A program made the position numbers and the translations under genes. Below the pieces are notes generated by a model. The model worked only from the letters and a program-made list of their open reading frames with translations. It searched no databases and was not told where the DNA came from. This document shows positions 39,901-51,079 of a DNA stretch of 64,000 nucleotides, piece after piece. Source of the stretch: Citrobacter gillenii (GTDB taxonomy: Bacteria > Pseudomonadota > Gammaproteobacteria > Enterobacterales > Enterobacteriaceae); the NCBI RefSeq assembly GCF_013337685.1, contig NZ_SUQN01000001.1, positions 62,001 through 126,000 of the forward strand, in the 5' to 3' direction. Positions within the stretch are counted from its first letter, which is position 1. Every line of letters starts with the position of its first letter.

Positions 39901-42900
39901 GTCGCTAGCCAGTGGCGCAGAAAGTACCGGCGGTAACGCCTCTGTTTATACCAGCTGTCTTGCTAGTGATAACCCCGTTGCCTCCACTATTACCATTGAG
40001 GCGGTAACCCCTGCGCAGTGGAGCGATGTTGTGCAGGCGGCTAAGGTGAAAAAGGGCGATACGCTGGCGCTTAAGGTGACGGTAAAAGATGCCAGCGGTA
40101 ATCCGTTGCCCGGTGTACCGTTTGTGTTGAGTCGCGGCGATGGATATACGCGCCAGGGTAGCAAACATATTGCCGGTAGCGGTGATGGTATTGTGTCACC
40201 CGTGGTGATTGATGGTGAATCACTGAATGATACAGTGACAAAAATTGGCGGCATTACTGGCGATGATGGTAGCAAAACGGTTAGCGTTACCCGTCCGGAT
40301 ACCCATGGCACCAAAGTCGCGATAACCGCCACGTTGTATGACAACGCCAGTGTGAGCGACAGTCTGGACACCATCTTCACCGTGGTATCCAGCCCGGATA
40401 GCGATAAAGCCGCTATGTGGGGGCATATGCCGGAAACCGTCACGGCGGCGAACGGTGCAGTATTTAAGCGTCCACTGTTGTTGGCTGAAATTGCCAGCGG
40501 CGTTACCGCAGGTAGCGTAACTGAAAATAATGAAGCCTGGGGAACCGTAGATTTCCACTCGATTTCTACTGCTTGTGGTGCGGCTTATGTTCCGACACTG
40601 GCAGACCTGCAGTCGCTGTATTCGGGGTGGCCGAGCGGAGCGATGAATACACAGCAGGGCTGGCCGCTGGATGGAAAAAACTACCAAAACAGCACCGCCG
40701 ATCTCAGCCGCGCAACGGATAATCGCTATGTTAAATCGCTCAACCTGCGCGATAACGGCATCACGTCGCAATTGTGGAGCGAAAAGCTCTATTTCTCCTG
40801 TTTGCAGAGTGCGCATTCTACGGCAACGCATCTGACGTTGACCTCAACGCTCTATAAAGAGAGTGACGGCTTCGCCAAAGCGAAAGTAGGTGAAACCATC
40901 CCGATTGTTATTACCACCCTCGACGACAGCGGTAATCCGGTGGGCAATACGCCGGTTATCTTTACACGCGGTGACAGCGTGGGGCGCAGTAATCAGGACG
41001 TTAACGCGACTGAAGCCGCAGCTATTCAGATTAACCAGGGCACTGGCATTGATAGCGGCGTTGAGTACTACACGGCCACCGGTGACGATGGGACGGTGAC
41101 GCTGAGTATTAACCAAGACGATGGCGCGGGATTCAGTACGCCATTACAGGCATCGATTGAGAATATCACCAACACCAGTCAGTCTTTATCAGCGATTTTT
41201 ACCGTAGTGACCAGCCCGGATACGGCAAAAGCCAACTATTGGGGGCATATGGCCGAAACGGTGACTGACAGTGCAGGGTTGGTGTATAAACGCCCACTGT
41301 TGTCGAGCGAGTTTAGCGCTACACCGGGTAAAACGGTGACTATCGTCAATGGCAGTTATGATAAAGGCGAAACGTGGGGAATGCTCACCGCCAGTGAGGC
41401 TTGGAAAGGTACTAACGGTTGCGGACGTAGCAATTTGCCAATCACGGCGAATTTGCAGACGCTGTACACCCGCTATCCTGACGGAGCAATGCGTACTATC
41501 AACGGTTGGCCGATGAGCAATAACGGCGCCGTCAGCGATAGTCAGTACTGGTGGTCTGGTGATTCTGTGTTGTCTGAGGACGCTAGCCAGTTACAGTATG
41601 CGGCAGTCAATCTATTGAGTGCTGCGGATATTAAATCCACAACCAGTACATCAACCTATTACATGCAAACCTGTCTTGCCTCACCGCGCCAGCTTGCCAG
41701 CAAGCTAACGCTGACGCTTGCCAATGAAGATGAAACGACAGGCATCGCGAAAGCGAAAAAAGGCGAGAAGATTGCCGCGACTGTTATGGTTACCGATACA
41801 ACCGGACTACCGGTGAGCAATGCGTTGGTGAAGATTACCCGTAGTGATGCCAAAACCCGTGCGAACGTGATTTATACCACTAACAACGCAGACGATATCA
41901 CACTAAGTGATATTTCTTCAGGCCAGGTCAGCACTCTGCTGGATACTAAAGAAAAATACCTTTATGTACAGACAGATGCCCAAGGACTCATGACGTTTAA
42001 CATTACGCAGGATAGCACTACTGGTCTGCAAACAACCATTAGTGCGACGCTGGCGGATGACAGTAAGGTAACGGACAGTAAAAATGCCATTTTCACGGTA
42101 ATTACTAGCCCGGATACCAGCATCGCGAAATATTGGGGTCATATGCCCGAGACGTTTACCAACAGTAAAAACGTTGAATTTAAACGTCCGCTGCTGCGAG
42201 CAGAGCTCTCGTCGACAAGCAACACGACAGCATACTCGCTGACCGGGGACGGAGAAGTCTGGTACTCAACAACGAACATGGCGTATTTAGTACAGTGCGA
42301 TCAGATGAGCACCGCCTCAGCGAGCGATCTGGCGACGCTGCAAAGCGACCACCCGAACGGTGGTTTAATGACACAGTTTGGTTTGCCGGTAAGCAGCACT
42401 TCGCTGCCGTGGATGGCTGGCAATTTGATCGTTAATGCTGCCCATACCGGCGTAATCTCGCAAAGCGTTAACTTGTTCTCGGGTGAAAATACACAAGCGA
42501 GTTCTCAGGCGACCTTGCAACTGTGCCGTGTGGAGCCAAGAACGCTGAATATTACGCTAACCTCCAGCTTGCCATGGGATGCGAACAAAGCGGGATACCT
42601 GGCGAAAAAAGGTGAGAAAATCCCTCTGACAATTGGCATCACCGATAATGCTGGGCAGCCTCAGGTGGGTGTGAGTATTAAATTTTACCGTGGGCTTTCA
42701 AATTTTCGAAATGCACCGGGTTCCTCCACAAACGATACGCTTGCGGAATCCTACACACTTTTAGAACCGGTTTCGCCAGCGTCGGATGTTGTGACGCAAA
42801 AATACAGTTTGTCACCGACATACTGGTATGGCACGACTGACAGTAACGGTAAAGTTCAGCTCAATGTGAGCCAGGATAGTACGACGGGGTTGAAAACCGA

Positions 42901-45100
42901 ATTCTACGCAGTGATTGTGGACAACAATGTCTCGACCGAGGGCGTTGGCGGTATCTTTACCGTCTTGACCAGCCCGGACGTCGATACGGCTTTCCGCTGG
43001 GGCCATATGCCGGAGACGGTTGAAGGGCCGGACGGCGTCACCTATACGCGTCCAAAATTACAGTCAGAAGTCCCATCAGGCGTAGGTTTCTATAATAAAA
43101 ACAATGAATATTGGGCGCATCCAACGGCTGTTCAAGCTCAAACGGCAGGGGCAACGGGCTGTGATCCTACCTACCAACCGCTGCTGAGCGATTTGCAGGC
43201 GCTGTATAATAAATACCCGAACACTGAACTGGAAACTACCTATGGCTGGCCACTGTCGTCGGGCAGAAACTGGTGGGCAGTAGACTTATCCAGTACAGGC
43301 CAATATCAAAGCCTTAATTTAAGCACGGGTACGAGTAATGCCACGACGTCGTCGACCACGATGCAGATGCAAGCCTGCCGAACGACGCCTCATGCGCCGC
43401 AACCGGCAACGATTGAACTGACATCCAGTGTTTTCGATGAAGCGGGTCAGTACGTTAAGGTGAAAAAAGGCGAAACCATCCCGCTGACCGTCACTGTGAA
43501 AGATGTGAATGGCAGCCCAGCCGCGAATGCCGCCTTTACCATTTCGCGTAGCGACGGCATATCGCGCAGTGGCCTGGTGAAGACCACCGATAACAAAGGG
43601 GCGACGGACGATCTTGCGCTAGAGGAACTGACGCCAACACCTGCGACCACGGTGCTGGGCACTAAGGCCAGCACCTATAGCGGCGTGACGGGGGCAGACG
43701 GCACCGCCACATTTAGTTTGAGCCAGGATGATGCGATGGGGCTTAAGACCACGATTACGGCGAAATTAGGGACTTATCCAACGCCAACGGCCGCCCTCGA
43801 TACGATATTTACTGTCGTGACCAGCCCGGATACCGATAAAGCCGCGTACTGGGGCCATATGCCAGAAACCGCGACCAACAGTGCAGGTGTTGCCTTCCGA
43901 CGCCCGCTGCTCGCCGCTGAAATGGCATCGTACAGCAGCACGTATACTTATAACAACGAAGTCTGGCCTCTGGTCACCGCCGGAAATACGGATATCGCAG
44001 GTGCGACAGGCTGCGATAAGGCGTATCAACCGCTGAAGAGTGACATGGAAACGTTATTTATCGATAACCTTAGCGTTTCAGGTGGTGTCGGTACCGTTTA
44101 CGGCTGGCCTAGTGGCTCCAATGAACCCTGGTGGGCCGGAGATAAACAGGCAAATACCGGAAACTACCAATATATTATGCTGAGCACTGGCGGTGGTGGA
44201 TCTACCAGTTCATCAAGTACCAAAGGTGCGCAGGTTTGTCTGGTTGAACCTCGAATTACTGCGGCAGCTATTACGCTGACCTCGACAGCGATGGATACGG
44301 CGAAGGCGTCGGCGGTAGCGGAGAAAGGCAAGACTATCCCGCTGACCGTCACGGTAAAAGATACCAGCGGTAATCCAGTCGCTAATGCCAGCTTTACTCT
44401 CTCACGAGGCGATTCGACAAACCGGGCGGGCGTGGTAATAACCGATGGTGACGTTGAGGCGGAGATGGGGGCGGATGATTTAATTCTTCAGGAAGTCATG
44501 CCATCGAGTTCGACCATTGATATGAGTACCACTGCCAGTGTCTTTAGCGGGACGACCGGCTCTGATGGCACGGCAACCTTTACGCTGGCGCAAAATAAGA
44601 GTTTGGGTTTGAAAACGGCGCTAACGGCAGCGTTGCCCAATAACGCTCAGGCGAGCGCTACGCTCGATAATATTTTTACGGTGTTAACGAGCCCGGATAC
44701 GAATAAAGCGCAATTCTGGGGGCATATGAAGGAGACCATGACCTTGAATGGCAAGACTATCCAGCGCCCACTGTTGCTGGCGGAACTTCCTTCTGGCGTT
44801 ACACCGCCGCTTCATATCATGATGAATAATGAGGATTGGACGATGGCGCACACGATTGATTCCAGCACCTGGGATCTGGCTGCCCAGTGCGGTAGTTTAC
44901 AGAAAGCACCGACTGCGGATGATCTGGAAGCGTTGTATTCCGTTTTCAATAAGACCGGATGGCCAACAACGTCCAGCTACAGCTATTTGTCTCAAACAAA
45001 AGGGACCAAAAATTACTGTGCCTTTAACCTGTCAGCTGGCGGTGAAAACTGCACTATCGATGCGGGTAAAACGGCAGGGTTCGCGACCTGCGCGCAGTAG
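36950..45100 (+). CDS. Giant RatA/RatB-like repeat adhesin
   Basis: 2716-residue exported protein, the largest in the window. Start ATG has AGGTGG 9 nt upstream and yields a signal peptide (~1-31, hydrophobic [13 protein letters not shown]). The mature N-terminus, [20 protein letters not shown], matches SinI at 14 of 20 positions. From ~residue 203 the protein is nine tandem units of 268-298 residues. Each unit has an Ig-like half ([17 protein letters not shown] pattern, then SRGD and a TGxDGTATF strand) and a second half starting TSPDxxKAxxWGHMxET. The halves correspond to the Pfam DUF824/DUF823 Salmonella repeats found in CS54 RatA and RatB. There is no membrane anchor or autotransporter barrel. 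Probably a secreted or SinH-assembled adhesin; Salmonella CS54 genes promote intestinal colonisation. Its stop is 7 bp from the convergent xseA stop. Confidence 0.88.
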   Translation: MDGSLRREGISHFLLIMLLMFSSFSAPVSGALKSGTWQEVNTSTDAINGTVPLADGVTIPVYQGSIQLKSDETNTINFSAMPRDFNTDDTASALQLVNPLDTEGDIFAVPPVRWEEKTPNVALTWADAATPDEPLNPQPVANQTFCAQNMAGKNYVIWPKIENDDSSSPAALYLQTITGTPFSNATTLLEQKIPVTITAAAGDPVKVTADNYNETLKAAKVNVGGSITLTVTTHDCQGNAVGNTAFVITRGDALNRQNTVNNTAPVHVGDTELTTTTTEYHGTTDANGNASVVITQANGPGVKTPLTVSPANASTLKASVDVIFTTLTSPDSTNANMWGHMAETSSADVEGETYTFTRPKLAAEAEGTSGTVSENNETWALFNWSGADEHCDILPDARQLMGLKIARGDLANQLGWPVAGTNEYWSSSAGTLATNHLGVNMFSRRVVEEPDTTTSVVSCVDKASPDVTPALTLTLDNMDSSLNAAKVPVGDSISMRITITDKETGSALPYRYFDLFVGDEQNRKGQTNTEAQAEGAKYGWDDNPVLVGIEGSGTPNHYHGITDANGQLSLELTQNNGAGVLTPLRVVLADGTESTANVIFTVVTSPDVTQARMWGHMQGVVEAGNIYKRPLLAGEATANTSSTVENHEDWATFNSVTAATAQCGVGQVPGQVILDALYSAHSSNAMLTNYGWPTASHSYISADTDGTQTAHVNLANGTDAMFSGTEPNYLSCSGNELVTQLDVSMNGDANLRQAVAKVGEQITMTVHSVNALNGLVVPNAAFTVTMAHGKNRSGLTAGYIDATDGTLVMGGESFGSSQASMTYQGMTDDSGNATLIIEQPQGVGLLTQLSIVPVNSLITTPIARSVKFTVPTSPDTANAEMWGHMADTVTADGLTFERPKLATEVTATRTQEEDNETWARITHTDAAGSTGAGGCAANRLPRADQLSALYNANSSGSMHNVQGWPVAQSYWSATFASETTWKMMSLASGAESTGGNASVYTSCLASDNPVASTITIEAVTPAQWSDVVQAAKVKKGDTLALKVTVKDASGNPLPGVPFVLSRGDGYTRQGSKHIAGSGDGIVSPVVIDGESLNDTVTKIGGITGDDGSKTVSVTRPDTHGTKVAITATLYDNASVSDSLDTIFTVVSSPDSDKAAMWGHMPETVTAANGAVFKRPLLLAEIASGVTAGSVTENNEAWGTVDFHSISTACGAAYVPTLADLQSLYSGWPSGAMNTQQGWPLDGKNYQNSTADLSRATDNRYVKSLNLRDNGITSQLWSEKLYFSCLQSAHSTATHLTLTSTLYKESDGFAKAKVGETIPIVITTLDDSGNPVGNTPVIFTRGDSVGRSNQDVNATEAAAIQINQGTGIDSGVEYYTATGDDGTVTLSINQDDGAGFSTPLQASIENITNTSQSLSAIFTVVTSPDTAKANYWGHMAETVTDSAGLVYKRPLLSSEFSATPGKTVTIVNGSYDKGETWGMLTASEAWKGTNGCGRSNLPITANLQTLYTRYPDGAMRTINGWPMSNNGAVSDSQYWWSGDSVLSEDASQLQYAAVNLLSAADIKSTTSTSTYYMQTCLASPRQLASKLTLTLANEDETTGIAKAKKGEKIAATVMVTDTTGLPVSNALVKITRSDAKTRANVIYTTNNADDITLSDISSGQVSTLLDTKEKYLYVQTDAQGLMTFNITQDSTTGLQTTISATLADDSKVTDSKNAIFTVITSPDTSIAKYWGHMPETFTNSKNVEFKRPLLRAELSSTSNTTAYSLTGDGEVWYSTTNMAYLVQCDQMSTASASDLATLQSDHPNGGLMTQFGLPVSSTSLPWMAGNLIVNAAHTGVISQSVNLFSGENTQASSQATLQLCRVEPRTLNITLTSSLPWDANKAGYLAKKGEKIPLTIGITDNAGQPQVGVSIKFYRGLSNFRNAPGSSTNDTLAESYTLLEPVSPASDVVTQKYSLSPTYWYGTTDSNGKVQLNVSQDSTTGLKTEFYAVIVDNNVSTEGVGGIFTVLTSPDVDTAFRWGHMPETVEGPDGVTYTRPKLQSEVPSGVGFYNKNNEYWAHPTAVQAQTAGATGCDPTYQPLLSDLQALYNKYPNTELETTYGWPLSSGRNWWAVDLSSTGQYQSLNLSTGTSNATTSSTTMQMQACRTTPHAPQPATIELTSSVFDEAGQYVKVKKGETIPLTVTVKDVNGSPAANAAFTISRSDGISRSGLVKTTDNKGATDDLALEELTPTPATTVLGTKASTYSGVTGADGTATFSLSQDDAMGLKTTITAKLGTYPTPTAALDTIFTVVTSPDTDKAAYWGHMPETATNSAGVAFRRPLLAAEMASYSSTYTYNNEVWPLVTAGNTDIAGATGCDKAYQPLKSDMETLFIDNLSVSGGVGTVYGWPSGSNEPWWAGDKQANTGNYQYIMLSTGGGGSTSSSSTKGAQVCLVEPRITAAAITLTSTAMDTAKASAVAEKGKTIPLTVTVKDTSGNPVANASFTLSRGDSTNRAGVVITDGDVEAEMGADDLILQEVMPSSSTIDMSTTASVFSGTTGSDGTATFTLAQNKSLGLKTALTAALPNNAQASATLDNIFTVLTSPDTNKAQFWGHMKETMTLNGKTIQRPLLLAELPSGVTPPLHIMMNNEDWTMAHTIDSSTWDLAAQCGSLQKAPTADDLEALYSVFNKTGWPTTSSYSYLSQTKGTKNYCAFNLSAGGENCTIDAGKTAGFATCAQ
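37556..45097 (+). repeat. Nine tandem Ig-like/C-type-lectin-like coding repeats
   Basis: The TSPD signature starting each second half lies at nucleotides 37931, 38759, 39563, 40388 (SSPD), 41210, 42104, 42968, 43820 and 44687, that is residues 328, 604, 872, 1147, 1421, 1719, 2007, 2291 and 2580. All are in the same frame. Each second half contains an early Cys followed by a DLxxLY helix, a GWP segment, usually a YW(S/A) or WW motif, a V/L-N-L strand and a final Cys. Unit 6 has GLP in place of GWP and ends its segment LPWMAG. Unit 9 is the last, carries an extra Cys pair, and ends the protein. Confidence 0.9.
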
Positions 45101-45107
45101 CTCTCCG

Positions 45108-46481
45108 CTACTGCGCTTTACGCGAAGGCGTTTTTTTCTGCGGGGTCACGGTGGTGACCTCGCTCTCCACCCAGCCGTCTTCCAGCCGCGTGGTGATGAG
45201 ATCGCCGGCTTTCACCTGCTTGACCTTTTTCAACACGCCGCCGCCGGTGGCGGTAGAAACGCTATATCCGCGTGCCAATGTTGCCAGCGGGCTGACGGCT
45301 TCCAGATGGGTAACGGTATTCCCGAAACGTTCTCGTTGCTCGCTAAGCCGTGTACGAATATTTTCCGCCAGCCGATATTCCAGTTGCTGAATGCGCGTTT
45401 GTGCACGATGAATACGTGGCTGCGGGTTTTGCTGGTTCAGACGATGCAGTATGCGCTGCTGGTGCTGGTTGGCCTGTTTGATTTGGTTTTCCAGCGCAAA
45501 GCTCATCCGCTGACGCAGTCGTTCCAGCGTAGTTTGCTGACGCGCCAGACGTAGCTGAGGGTGTTGCTGTTGCAGACGGTGGAAGGTCTGCGTGAAGCGA
45601 CGACTGCGGTTGGCGAGGTAGTAGTCCATTGCCATGCCCAGACGTTGCTGAACGGACTGAATCTGGCGTAATAATTCCTGCTGATTGCGGCTAACAATCT
45701 CTGCTGCCGCAGACGGCGTAGGGGCCCGCAGGTCGCCGACAAAATCGGCGATGGTGACATCGGTTTCATGGCCGACGGCGCTGACCACCGGAATGCGGCT
45801 GGCAAAAATGGCGCGTGCCACGCGTTCGTCGTTAAAGCTCCACAGATCTTCCAGCGAACCGCCGCCACGACCAACGATTAACACATCGCACTCGTTGCGG
45901 GCGTTCGCCAGTTCGATGGCGCGAACGATTTGCCCCGGTGCATCGTCACCCTGTACCGCTGTCGGGTAGATAATCACCGGCAGGGAAGGGTCGCGACGTT
46001 TGAGTACGTGGAGAATATCGTGCAGCGCCGCCCCGGTTTTTGAGGTGATCACCCCGACACAATGAGCCGGCGTTGGGAGCGATTGTTTACACTGCTGATC
46101 GAACAATCCCTCGGCCTGCAGTTTGGCTTTGAGCTGTTGATACTTCTGCTGCAATAAACCTTCACCCGCTGGCTGCATGCTTTCGACGATGATTTGATAA
46201 TCACCGCGCGGTTCGTACAGCGTAATATTGGCACGTACCAGCACTTGTTGTCCGTGCTGCGGACGGAACGTGACGCGGCGGTTGCTGTTGCGAAACATCG
46301 CGCAGCGTACCTGGGCGGTATCGTCTTTTAAGGTGAAGTACCAATGACCGGAAGAGGGCTGGGTAAAGTTAGAAATCTCGCCGCTGATCCACACTTGCCC
46401 CATCTCTTGCTCGAGCAGCAGGCGCACCGTCTGGTTAAGGCGACTTACGGTAAAAATTGAAGAGGTTTGAGAGGATAACAT
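45108..46481 (-). CDS. xseA: Exodeoxyribonuclease VII large subunit
   Basis: 457 residues (E. coli 456). N-terminal OB-fold that binds single-stranded DNA ([20 protein letters not shown]), catalytic domain with [16 protein letters not shown] and [25 protein letters not shown], then a long Arg/Gln-rich coiled coil and a C-terminal segment. Degrades single-stranded DNA with XseB. Divergent from guaB and the right border gene of the sinH/Rat locus. Confidence 0.98.
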   Translation of the reverse strand: MLSSQTSSIFTVSRLNQTVRLLLEQEMGQVWISGEISNFTQPSSGHWYFTLKDDTAQVRCAMFRNSNRRVTFRPQHGQQVLVRANITLYEPRGDYQIIVESMQPAGEGLLQQKYQQLKAKLQAEGLFDQQCKQSLPTPAHCVGVITSKTGAALHDILHVLKRRDPSLPVIIYPTAVQGDDAPGQIVRAIELANARNECDVLIVGRGGGSLEDLWSFNDERVARAIFASRIPVVSAVGHETDVTIADFVGDLRAPTPSAAAEIVSRNQQELLRQIQSVQQRLGMAMDYYLANRSRRFTQTFHRLQQQHPQLRLARQQTTLERLRQRMSFALENQIKQANQHQQRILHRLNQQNPQPRIHRAQTRIQQLEYRLAENIRTRLSEQRERFGNTVTHLEAVSPLATLARGYSVSTATGGGVLKKVKQVKAGDLITTRLEDGWVESEVTTVTPQKKTPSRKAQ

Positions 46482-46573
46482 GTGAGCGGGATCAAATTCT
46501 AAATCAGCAGGTTATTCAATCGATAGTAACCCGCCTACCGGGGATCGCAAGGTTTTTTTGCAAAAAAGTGTGG

Positions 46574-46599
46574 ATGCAATCGGTTACGCTCTGTATAAT
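46574..46599 (+). promoter_or_regulatory. guaBA promoter with PurR box
   Basis: A 16-bp PurR-like operator ATGCAATCGGTTACGC (46574-46589) directly precedes a perfect -10 TATAAT (46594-46599). The same arrangement controls E. coli guaBA, where PurR with hypoxanthine or guanine represses. Confidence 0.85.
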
Positions 46600-46642
46600 G
46601 CCACGGCAATATTTATTAACCAATCTGGTCGAGATATTGCCC

Positions 46643-48109
46643 ATGCTACGTATTGCCAAAGAAGCCCTGACGTTTGACGACGTCCTCCTCGTTCCCGCTC
46701 ATTCTACCGTTCTGCCGAATACTGCTGACCTCAGCACGCAGTTGACGAAAACGATTCGTCTGAACATTCCTATGCTCTCCGCAGCCATGGATACTGTGAC
46801 TGAAGCGCGCCTTGCCATTGCTCTGGCACAGGAAGGTGGCATCGGTTTTATCCACAAAAACATGTCTATTGAACGTCAGGCGGAAGAAGTTCGCCGCGTG
46901 AAGAAACACGAATCTGGCGTGGTTACTGACCCACAGACCGTGCTGCCGACTACCACCCTTCGTGAAGTAAAAGAACTGACCGAGCGTAACGGTTTTGCGG
47001 GCTACCCGGTAGTGACAGAAGATAACGAGCTGGTGGGTATCATCACCGGTCGTGACGTGCGTTTTGTGACCGACCTCAGCCAGCCGGTTAGCGTATACAT
47101 GACGCCGAAAGAGCGTCTGGTGACCGTACGTGAAGGCGAAGCGCGTGAAGTTGTGCTGGCAAAAATGCACGAAAAACGCGTTGAGAAAGCGCTGGTCGTT
47201 GATGACGGCTTCCATCTGCGCGGCATGATCACCGTAAAAGACTTCCAGAAAGCTGAGCGTAAACCTAACGCTTGTAAAGACGAGCATGGTCGTCTGCGCG
47301 TTGGCGCTGCAGTCGGTGCGGGTGCGGGTAATGAAGAGCGCGTTGACGCGCTGGTTGCTGCCGGTGTTGACGTGCTGCTGATTGACTCCTCTCACGGCCA
47401 TTCTGAAGGCGTATTGCAGCGTATCCGTGATACCCGTGCGAAATACCCGGATCTGCAAATCATCGGTGGTAACGTTGCAACGGGCGCTGGTGCTCGTGCG
47501 CTGGCTGAAGCCGGTTGCAGTGCGGTGAAAGTGGGTATCGGCCCTGGTTCCATCTGTACGACCCGTATCGTTACCGGTGTGGGTGTTCCACAGATCACTG
47601 CCGTTTCTGACGCGGTTGAAGCGCTGGAAGGTACGGGTATTCCGGTTATCGCTGACGGCGGTATTCGTTTCTCTGGCGACATCGCGAAAGCGATCGCGGC
47701 AGGTGCGGCAGCGGTAATGGTGGGCTCTATGCTGGCCGGTACCGAAGAATCTCCGGGTGAAATTGAACTGTACCAGGGGCGTTCTTATAAATCCTACCGT
47801 GGTATGGGTTCTCTGGGCGCGATGTCCAAAGGCTCTTCTGACCGTTACTTCCAGAGCGATAACGCCGCTGACAAATTGGTACCGGAAGGTATCGAAGGCC
47901 GCGTGGCCTATAAGGGTCGCCTGAAAGAGATCATTCACCAGCAGATGGGCGGCCTGCGCTCCTGTATGGGTCTGACCGGCTGTGGTACTATCGACGCGCT
48001 GCGAACGAAAGCAGAGTTTGTACGCATCAGCGGTGCGGGTATTCAGGAAAGTCACGTTCACGACGTGACCATTACCAAAGAGTCCCCTAACTACCGTATG
48101 GGCTCCTGA
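46643..48109 (+). CDS. guaB: IMP dehydrogenase
   Basis: 488 residues from the ATG of [18 protein letters not shown], the E. coli length. Oxidises IMP to XMP with NAD+. Two CBS domains interrupt the TIM barrel (~93-205). The catalytic cysteine is in [11 protein letters not shown] near 305 and the flap ends in LTGCGTID. First gene of guaBA. Confidence 0.99.
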   Translation: MLRIAKEALTFDDVLLVPAHSTVLPNTADLSTQLTKTIRLNIPMLSAAMDTVTEARLAIALAQEGGIGFIHKNMSIERQAEEVRRVKKHESGVVTDPQTVLPTTTLREVKELTERNGFAGYPVVTEDNELVGIITGRDVRFVTDLSQPVSVYMTPKERLVTVREGEAREVVLAKMHEKRVEKALVVDDGFHLRGMITVKDFQKAERKPNACKDEHGRLRVGAAVGAGAGNEERVDALVAAGVDVLLIDSSHGHSEGVLQRIRDTRAKYPDLQIIGGNVATGAGARALAEAGCSAVKVGIGPGSICTTRIVTGVGVPQITAVSDAVEALEGTGIPVIADGGIRFSGDIAKAIAAGAAAVMVGSMLAGTEESPGEIELYQGRSYKSYRGMGSLGAMSKGSSDRYFQSDNAADKLVPEGIEGRVAYKGRLKEIIHQQMGGLRSCMGLTGCGTIDALRTKAEFVRISGAGIQESHVHDVTITKESPNYRMGS

Positions 48110-48119
48110 TCAGTTTCCG

Positions 48120-48141
48120 CGCCCGGCTTCTATGCCGGGCG
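48120..48141 (+). promoter_or_regulatory. guaB-guaA intercistronic hairpin
   Basis: 8-bp GC stem CGCCCGGC/GCCGGGCG (48120-48127 with 48134-48141), loop TTCTAT, 11 bp after the guaB stop. Not followed by a T-run; probably an mRNA stabiliser. Confidence 0.6.
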
Positions 48142-48173
48142 AATTTGTTTCACTTGCCTCGGAATTAGCGTCA

Positions 48174-49751
48174 ATGACAGACAATATTCATAAACATCGC
48201 ATTCTCATCCTCGATTTCGGATCGCAGTACACGCAACTGGTGGCACGTCGCGTACGTGAGCTGGGCGTCTACTGTGAGCTGTGGGCATGGGATGTTACGG
48301 AAGCACAAATTCGCGAATTCAACCCAAGCGGTATTATTCTTTCCGGTGGCCCGGAAAGCACCACCGAAGCGAACAGCCCGCGTGCACCAGAGTACGTCTT
48401 CAATGCAGGCGTACCAGTATTCGGCGTCTGCTATGGTATGCAGACCATGGCGATGCAGCTGGGTGGCCATGTTGAAGGGTCTCACGAGCGTGAATTCGGC
48501 TACGCACAGGTTGAAGTTCAGACCGACAGCGCACTGATCCGTGGCATCGAAGATTCACTGACCGCAGATGGCAAACCGTTGCTGGATGTGTGGATGAGCC
48601 ATGGCGACAAAGTTACCGCTATCCCGGAAGGCTTTGTCACCGTTGCCAGCACCGAAAGCTGCCCGTTTGCCATTATGGCGCACGAAGAAAAACGTTTCTA
48701 CGGCGTGCAGTTCCACCCGGAAGTAACCCACACCCGTCAGGGCCTGCGTATGCTGGAGCGCTTTGTGCGTGACATCTGCCAGTGTGAAGCGCTGTGGACA
48801 CCGGCAAAAATCATCGATGACGCCGTTGCCCGTATTCGCGAGCAGGTTGGTGACGATAAAGTGATCCTCGGCCTGTCCGGCGGCGTTGACTCTTCCGTAA
48901 CTGCCATGTTGCTGCACCGTGCTATCGGTAAAAATCTGACCTGCGTCTTTGTTGATAACGGGCTACTGCGCCTGAACGAAGCAGAGCAGGTTATGGATAT
49001 GTTCGGCGACCACTTCGGTCTGAACATCATTCACGTTAAAGGCGAACAGCGTTTCCTCGACGCGCTGAAAGGCGAGAACGACCCAGAAGCGAAACGTAAA
49101 ATTATCGGTCGCGTGTTCGTTGAAGTGTTTGACGAAGAAGCGTTGAAACTGCAGGACGTGAAGTGGCTGGCGCAAGGCACCATCTACCCAGACGTGATTG
49201 AATCTGCCGCGTCTGCAACCGGTAAAGCACACGTCATCAAATCTCACCACAACGTCGGCGGCCTGCCGAAAGAGATGAAGATGGGTCTGGTTGAACCGCT
49301 GCGTGAGCTGTTCAAAGATGAAGTGCGTAAAATTGGTCTGGAGCTGGGCCTACCGTATGACATGCTGTACCGTCACCCGTTCCCGGGTCCAGGCTTAGGC
49401 GTGCGCGTGCTGGGCGAAGTGAAGAAAGAGTACTGCGACCTGCTGCGTCGTGCGGACGCTATCTTCATCGAAGAGCTGCACAAAGCTGACCTGTACAATA
49501 AAGTGAGCCAGGCGTTCACCGTGTTCCTGCCGGTTCGTTCCGTTGGTGTAATGGGTGATGGCCGTAAGTATGACTGGGTCGTTTCCCTGCGTGCTGTTGA
49601 AACTATCGACTTTATGACCGCTCACTGGGCGCACCTGCCGTATGACTTCCTGGGCCGCGTGTCCAACCGTATCATCAACGAAGTGAACGGTATTTCCCGC
49701 GTGGTGTATGACATCAGCGGTAAACCACCAGCGACGATTGAGTGGGAATAA
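48174..49751 (+). CDS. guaA: GMP synthase (glutamine-hydrolysing)
   Basis: 525 residues from the ATG at 48174 ([21 protein letters not shown]), the E. coli length. N-terminal glutamine amidotransferase with Cys86 in GVCYGMQ and the His/Glu pair in FHPEVTH; ATP pyrophosphatase domain with [10 protein letters not shown]-terminal dimerisation domain. Converts XMP to GMP. Confidence 0.99.
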   Translation: MTDNIHKHRILILDFGSQYTQLVARRVRELGVYCELWAWDVTEAQIREFNPSGIILSGGPESTTEANSPRAPEYVFNAGVPVFGVCYGMQTMAMQLGGHVEGSHEREFGYAQVEVQTDSALIRGIEDSLTADGKPLLDVWMSHGDKVTAIPEGFVTVASTESCPFAIMAHEEKRFYGVQFHPEVTHTRQGLRMLERFVRDICQCEALWTPAKIIDDAVARIREQVGDDKVILGLSGGVDSSVTAMLLHRAIGKNLTCVFVDNGLLRLNEAEQVMDMFGDHFGLNIIHVKGEQRFLDALKGENDPEAKRKIIGRVFVEVFDEEALKLQDVKWLAQGTIYPDVIESAASATGKAHVIKSHHNVGGLPKEMKMGLVEPLRELFKDEVRKIGLELGLPYDMLYRHPFPGPGLGVRVLGEVKKEYCDLLRRADAIFIEELHKADLYNKVSQAFTVFLPVRSVGVMGDGRKYDWVVSLRAVETIDFMTAHWAHLPYDFLGRVSNRIINEVNGISRVVYDISGKPPATIEWE

Positions 49752-49792
49752 TAACCTTCCACTTTGCCTGATTTTACTCTGGCTATTCGCAC

Positions 49793-49830
49793 AAACACCC
49801 TCTGTCTTTACAGAGGGTGTTTTATTTTTG
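49793..49830. terminator. Bidirectional terminator between guaA and the MscS-like gene
   Basis: 12-bp stem (49793-49804 with 49811-49822), loop TCTTTA, flanked by A-rich sequence on the left and TTTTATTTTTG on the right. It can end guaA on the plus strand and the MscS-type gene on the minus strand. Confidence 0.88.
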
Positions 49831-49833
49831 CAG

Positions 49834-50712
49834 TCAATCGACCAGTTGTAGCTGCGGCTGTGATTGTGATGGGACGTTCTGAACACGGATATCCATCTGC
49901 GGATAAGGCAAGTCGATATGGTTGGCATCCATCGCTTCTTTGATGTTTTCCAGTAGATCGTAATACGTGTTCCAGTATTCGCCGTTACGCACCCAAACGC
50001 GAACGTAGAAGTTAAGCGATGAGGCGGCAAGTTCGCCCAGACGCACGGTTACGCCGCGACTCTGATCAACGCGTTTGTCCTGCTCAATGATATGAGTAAT
50101 GACGCGTTTCACTTCTGCAATCCGACTCTGATAGCCAACGCCAATCACCAGGTCGATACGACGAAACGGGTGGCGAGAGTAGTTAATAATATTGTCAGAG
50201 ATGATTTTACCGTTAGGGATCACCACCTCTTTGCTATCAGCGGTGAGTAGGGTCGTTGAGAAAAGATGCACTTTTTCGACTGTCCCGGTGACTGCACCAA
50301 TTTGTACGATCTCGCCGGCGCGAAATGGACGCAGGGAGACCAGCAGCACGCCAGCCGCAAAGTTGGACAGCGATCCCTGTAGCGCCAGACCGACGGCCAG
50401 CCCGGCGGCACCAATGATGGCAATAATGGATGACGTTTCAATGCCGATGCGGCCCAGAGCCGCAACGACAAAAAATGCCAGGATGATGTAGCGGACTAAC
50501 GCAGTGAAGAACTGGATAATGGTGATATCAACTTTACGCTTTAACAGCAGTTTCTCCAGTCCGCGAGAAAGCAACCGTGAGACGAACTTACCGATAAACA
50601 GTAAAATCACGGCGGCAACAATGTTCCATCCAAATTGAATAACTGCATCGCTGTGCCCAGTGATCCACTCTAGACCGCTTCGTATTTTCGGAAATAATGT
50701 AAAACCCTGCAT
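49834..50712 (-). CDS. MscS-family mechanosensitive channel
   Basis: 292 residues, close to E. coli MscS (286). Three transmembrane helices in the first ~135 residues. The pore helix TM3 has the Ala/Gly ridge IGAAGLAVGLALQGSLSNFAAGVLLV, nearly the same as MscS. The cytoplasmic vestibule includes FRAGEIVQIG, VVIPNGKI and INYSRHP, and ends with LPYPQMDIRV. Relieves hypo-osmotic stress by passing solutes. E. coli has no mscS paralogue between guaA and yfgG, so this is an additional channel in a variable slot. It has its own leader of 367 bp. Confidence 0.93.
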   Translation of the reverse strand: MQGFTLFPKIRSGLEWITGHSDAVIQFGWNIVAAVILLFIGKFVSRLLSRGLEKLLLKRKVDITIIQFFTALVRYIILAFFVVAALGRIGIETSSIIAIIGAAGLAVGLALQGSLSNFAAGVLLVSLRPFRAGEIVQIGAVTGTVEKVHLFSTTLLTADSKEVVIPNGKIISDNIINYSRHPFRRIDLVIGVGYQSRIAEVKRVITHIIEQDKRVDQSRGVTVRLGELAASSLNFYVRVWVRNGEYWNTYYDLLENIKEAMDANHIDLPYPQMDIRVQNVPSQSQPQLQLVD

Positions 50713-51079
50713 CGTATTACCCTGTCGAATGTATAAAAATAAAAAGGCTCATATAAATATTCAATTACATTTGATATATAAATGTGCACGCCAGTTATAT
50801 TAATTAACACTATTGGTTAGTGGCTATTTGAGCTGTATTTGCGTTTATTATGTCCAATAAACAGAAACATAGAAAATCAGCGTGAATAGTGTGGTGATGA
50901 GGAGCGAAAAGATAGTGTAATTGTGCGGAAATCAAAATTGATTGGCTGGGGTGACGTGTGGCGTTATAAAAATAGTGACAGGAGGGAACACAAATCCCTT
51001 ACCGGATGGTTAACTGTCAGACGATTAGCCATCCGGTAAGGAATCTTGAGGCGTAGAGCTTTAAGCGGTCTTTAAGCGA
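50713..51079. other. Intergenic region between mscS-like gene and yfgG
   Basis: 367 bp, AT-rich over its left two thirds, with no recognisable gene. It contains the mscS-like promoter (minus strand) and, at its right end, the 13-bp inverted repeat that closes yfgG. Confidence 0.6.
50997..51041. terminator. Long inverted repeat downstream of yfgG
   Basis: CCTTACCGGATGG (50997-51009) and CCATCCGGTAAGG (51029-51041), perfect over 13 bp with a 19-nt loop. The inner GCCATCCGG resembles a REP half. Likely a 3'-end or termination structure for yfgG. Confidence 0.65.

Noticed and set aside
37556-45097. CRISPR-like or satellite DNA repeat array
   Set aside because: The repeats are ~800-900 bp, coding, in frame and translated into paired protein domains; no short direct repeats with spacers.
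36950-45100. shdA-type autotransporter remnant
   Set aside because: No AIDA-like beta-helix repeats or C-terminal translocator barrel is seen anywhere between sinI and xseA.
33434-45107. Mobile genomic island with integrase and att sites
   Set aside because: The region is accessory in position and gene content, but I see no integrase, transposase, tRNA or flanking direct repeats. Only locus-level similarity to CS54 is claimed.
46646-48061. 471-codon minus-strand open frame opposite guaB
   Set aside because: Antisense shadow of a highly expressed gene with strong codon bias; low-complexity Thr/Arg/His translation.
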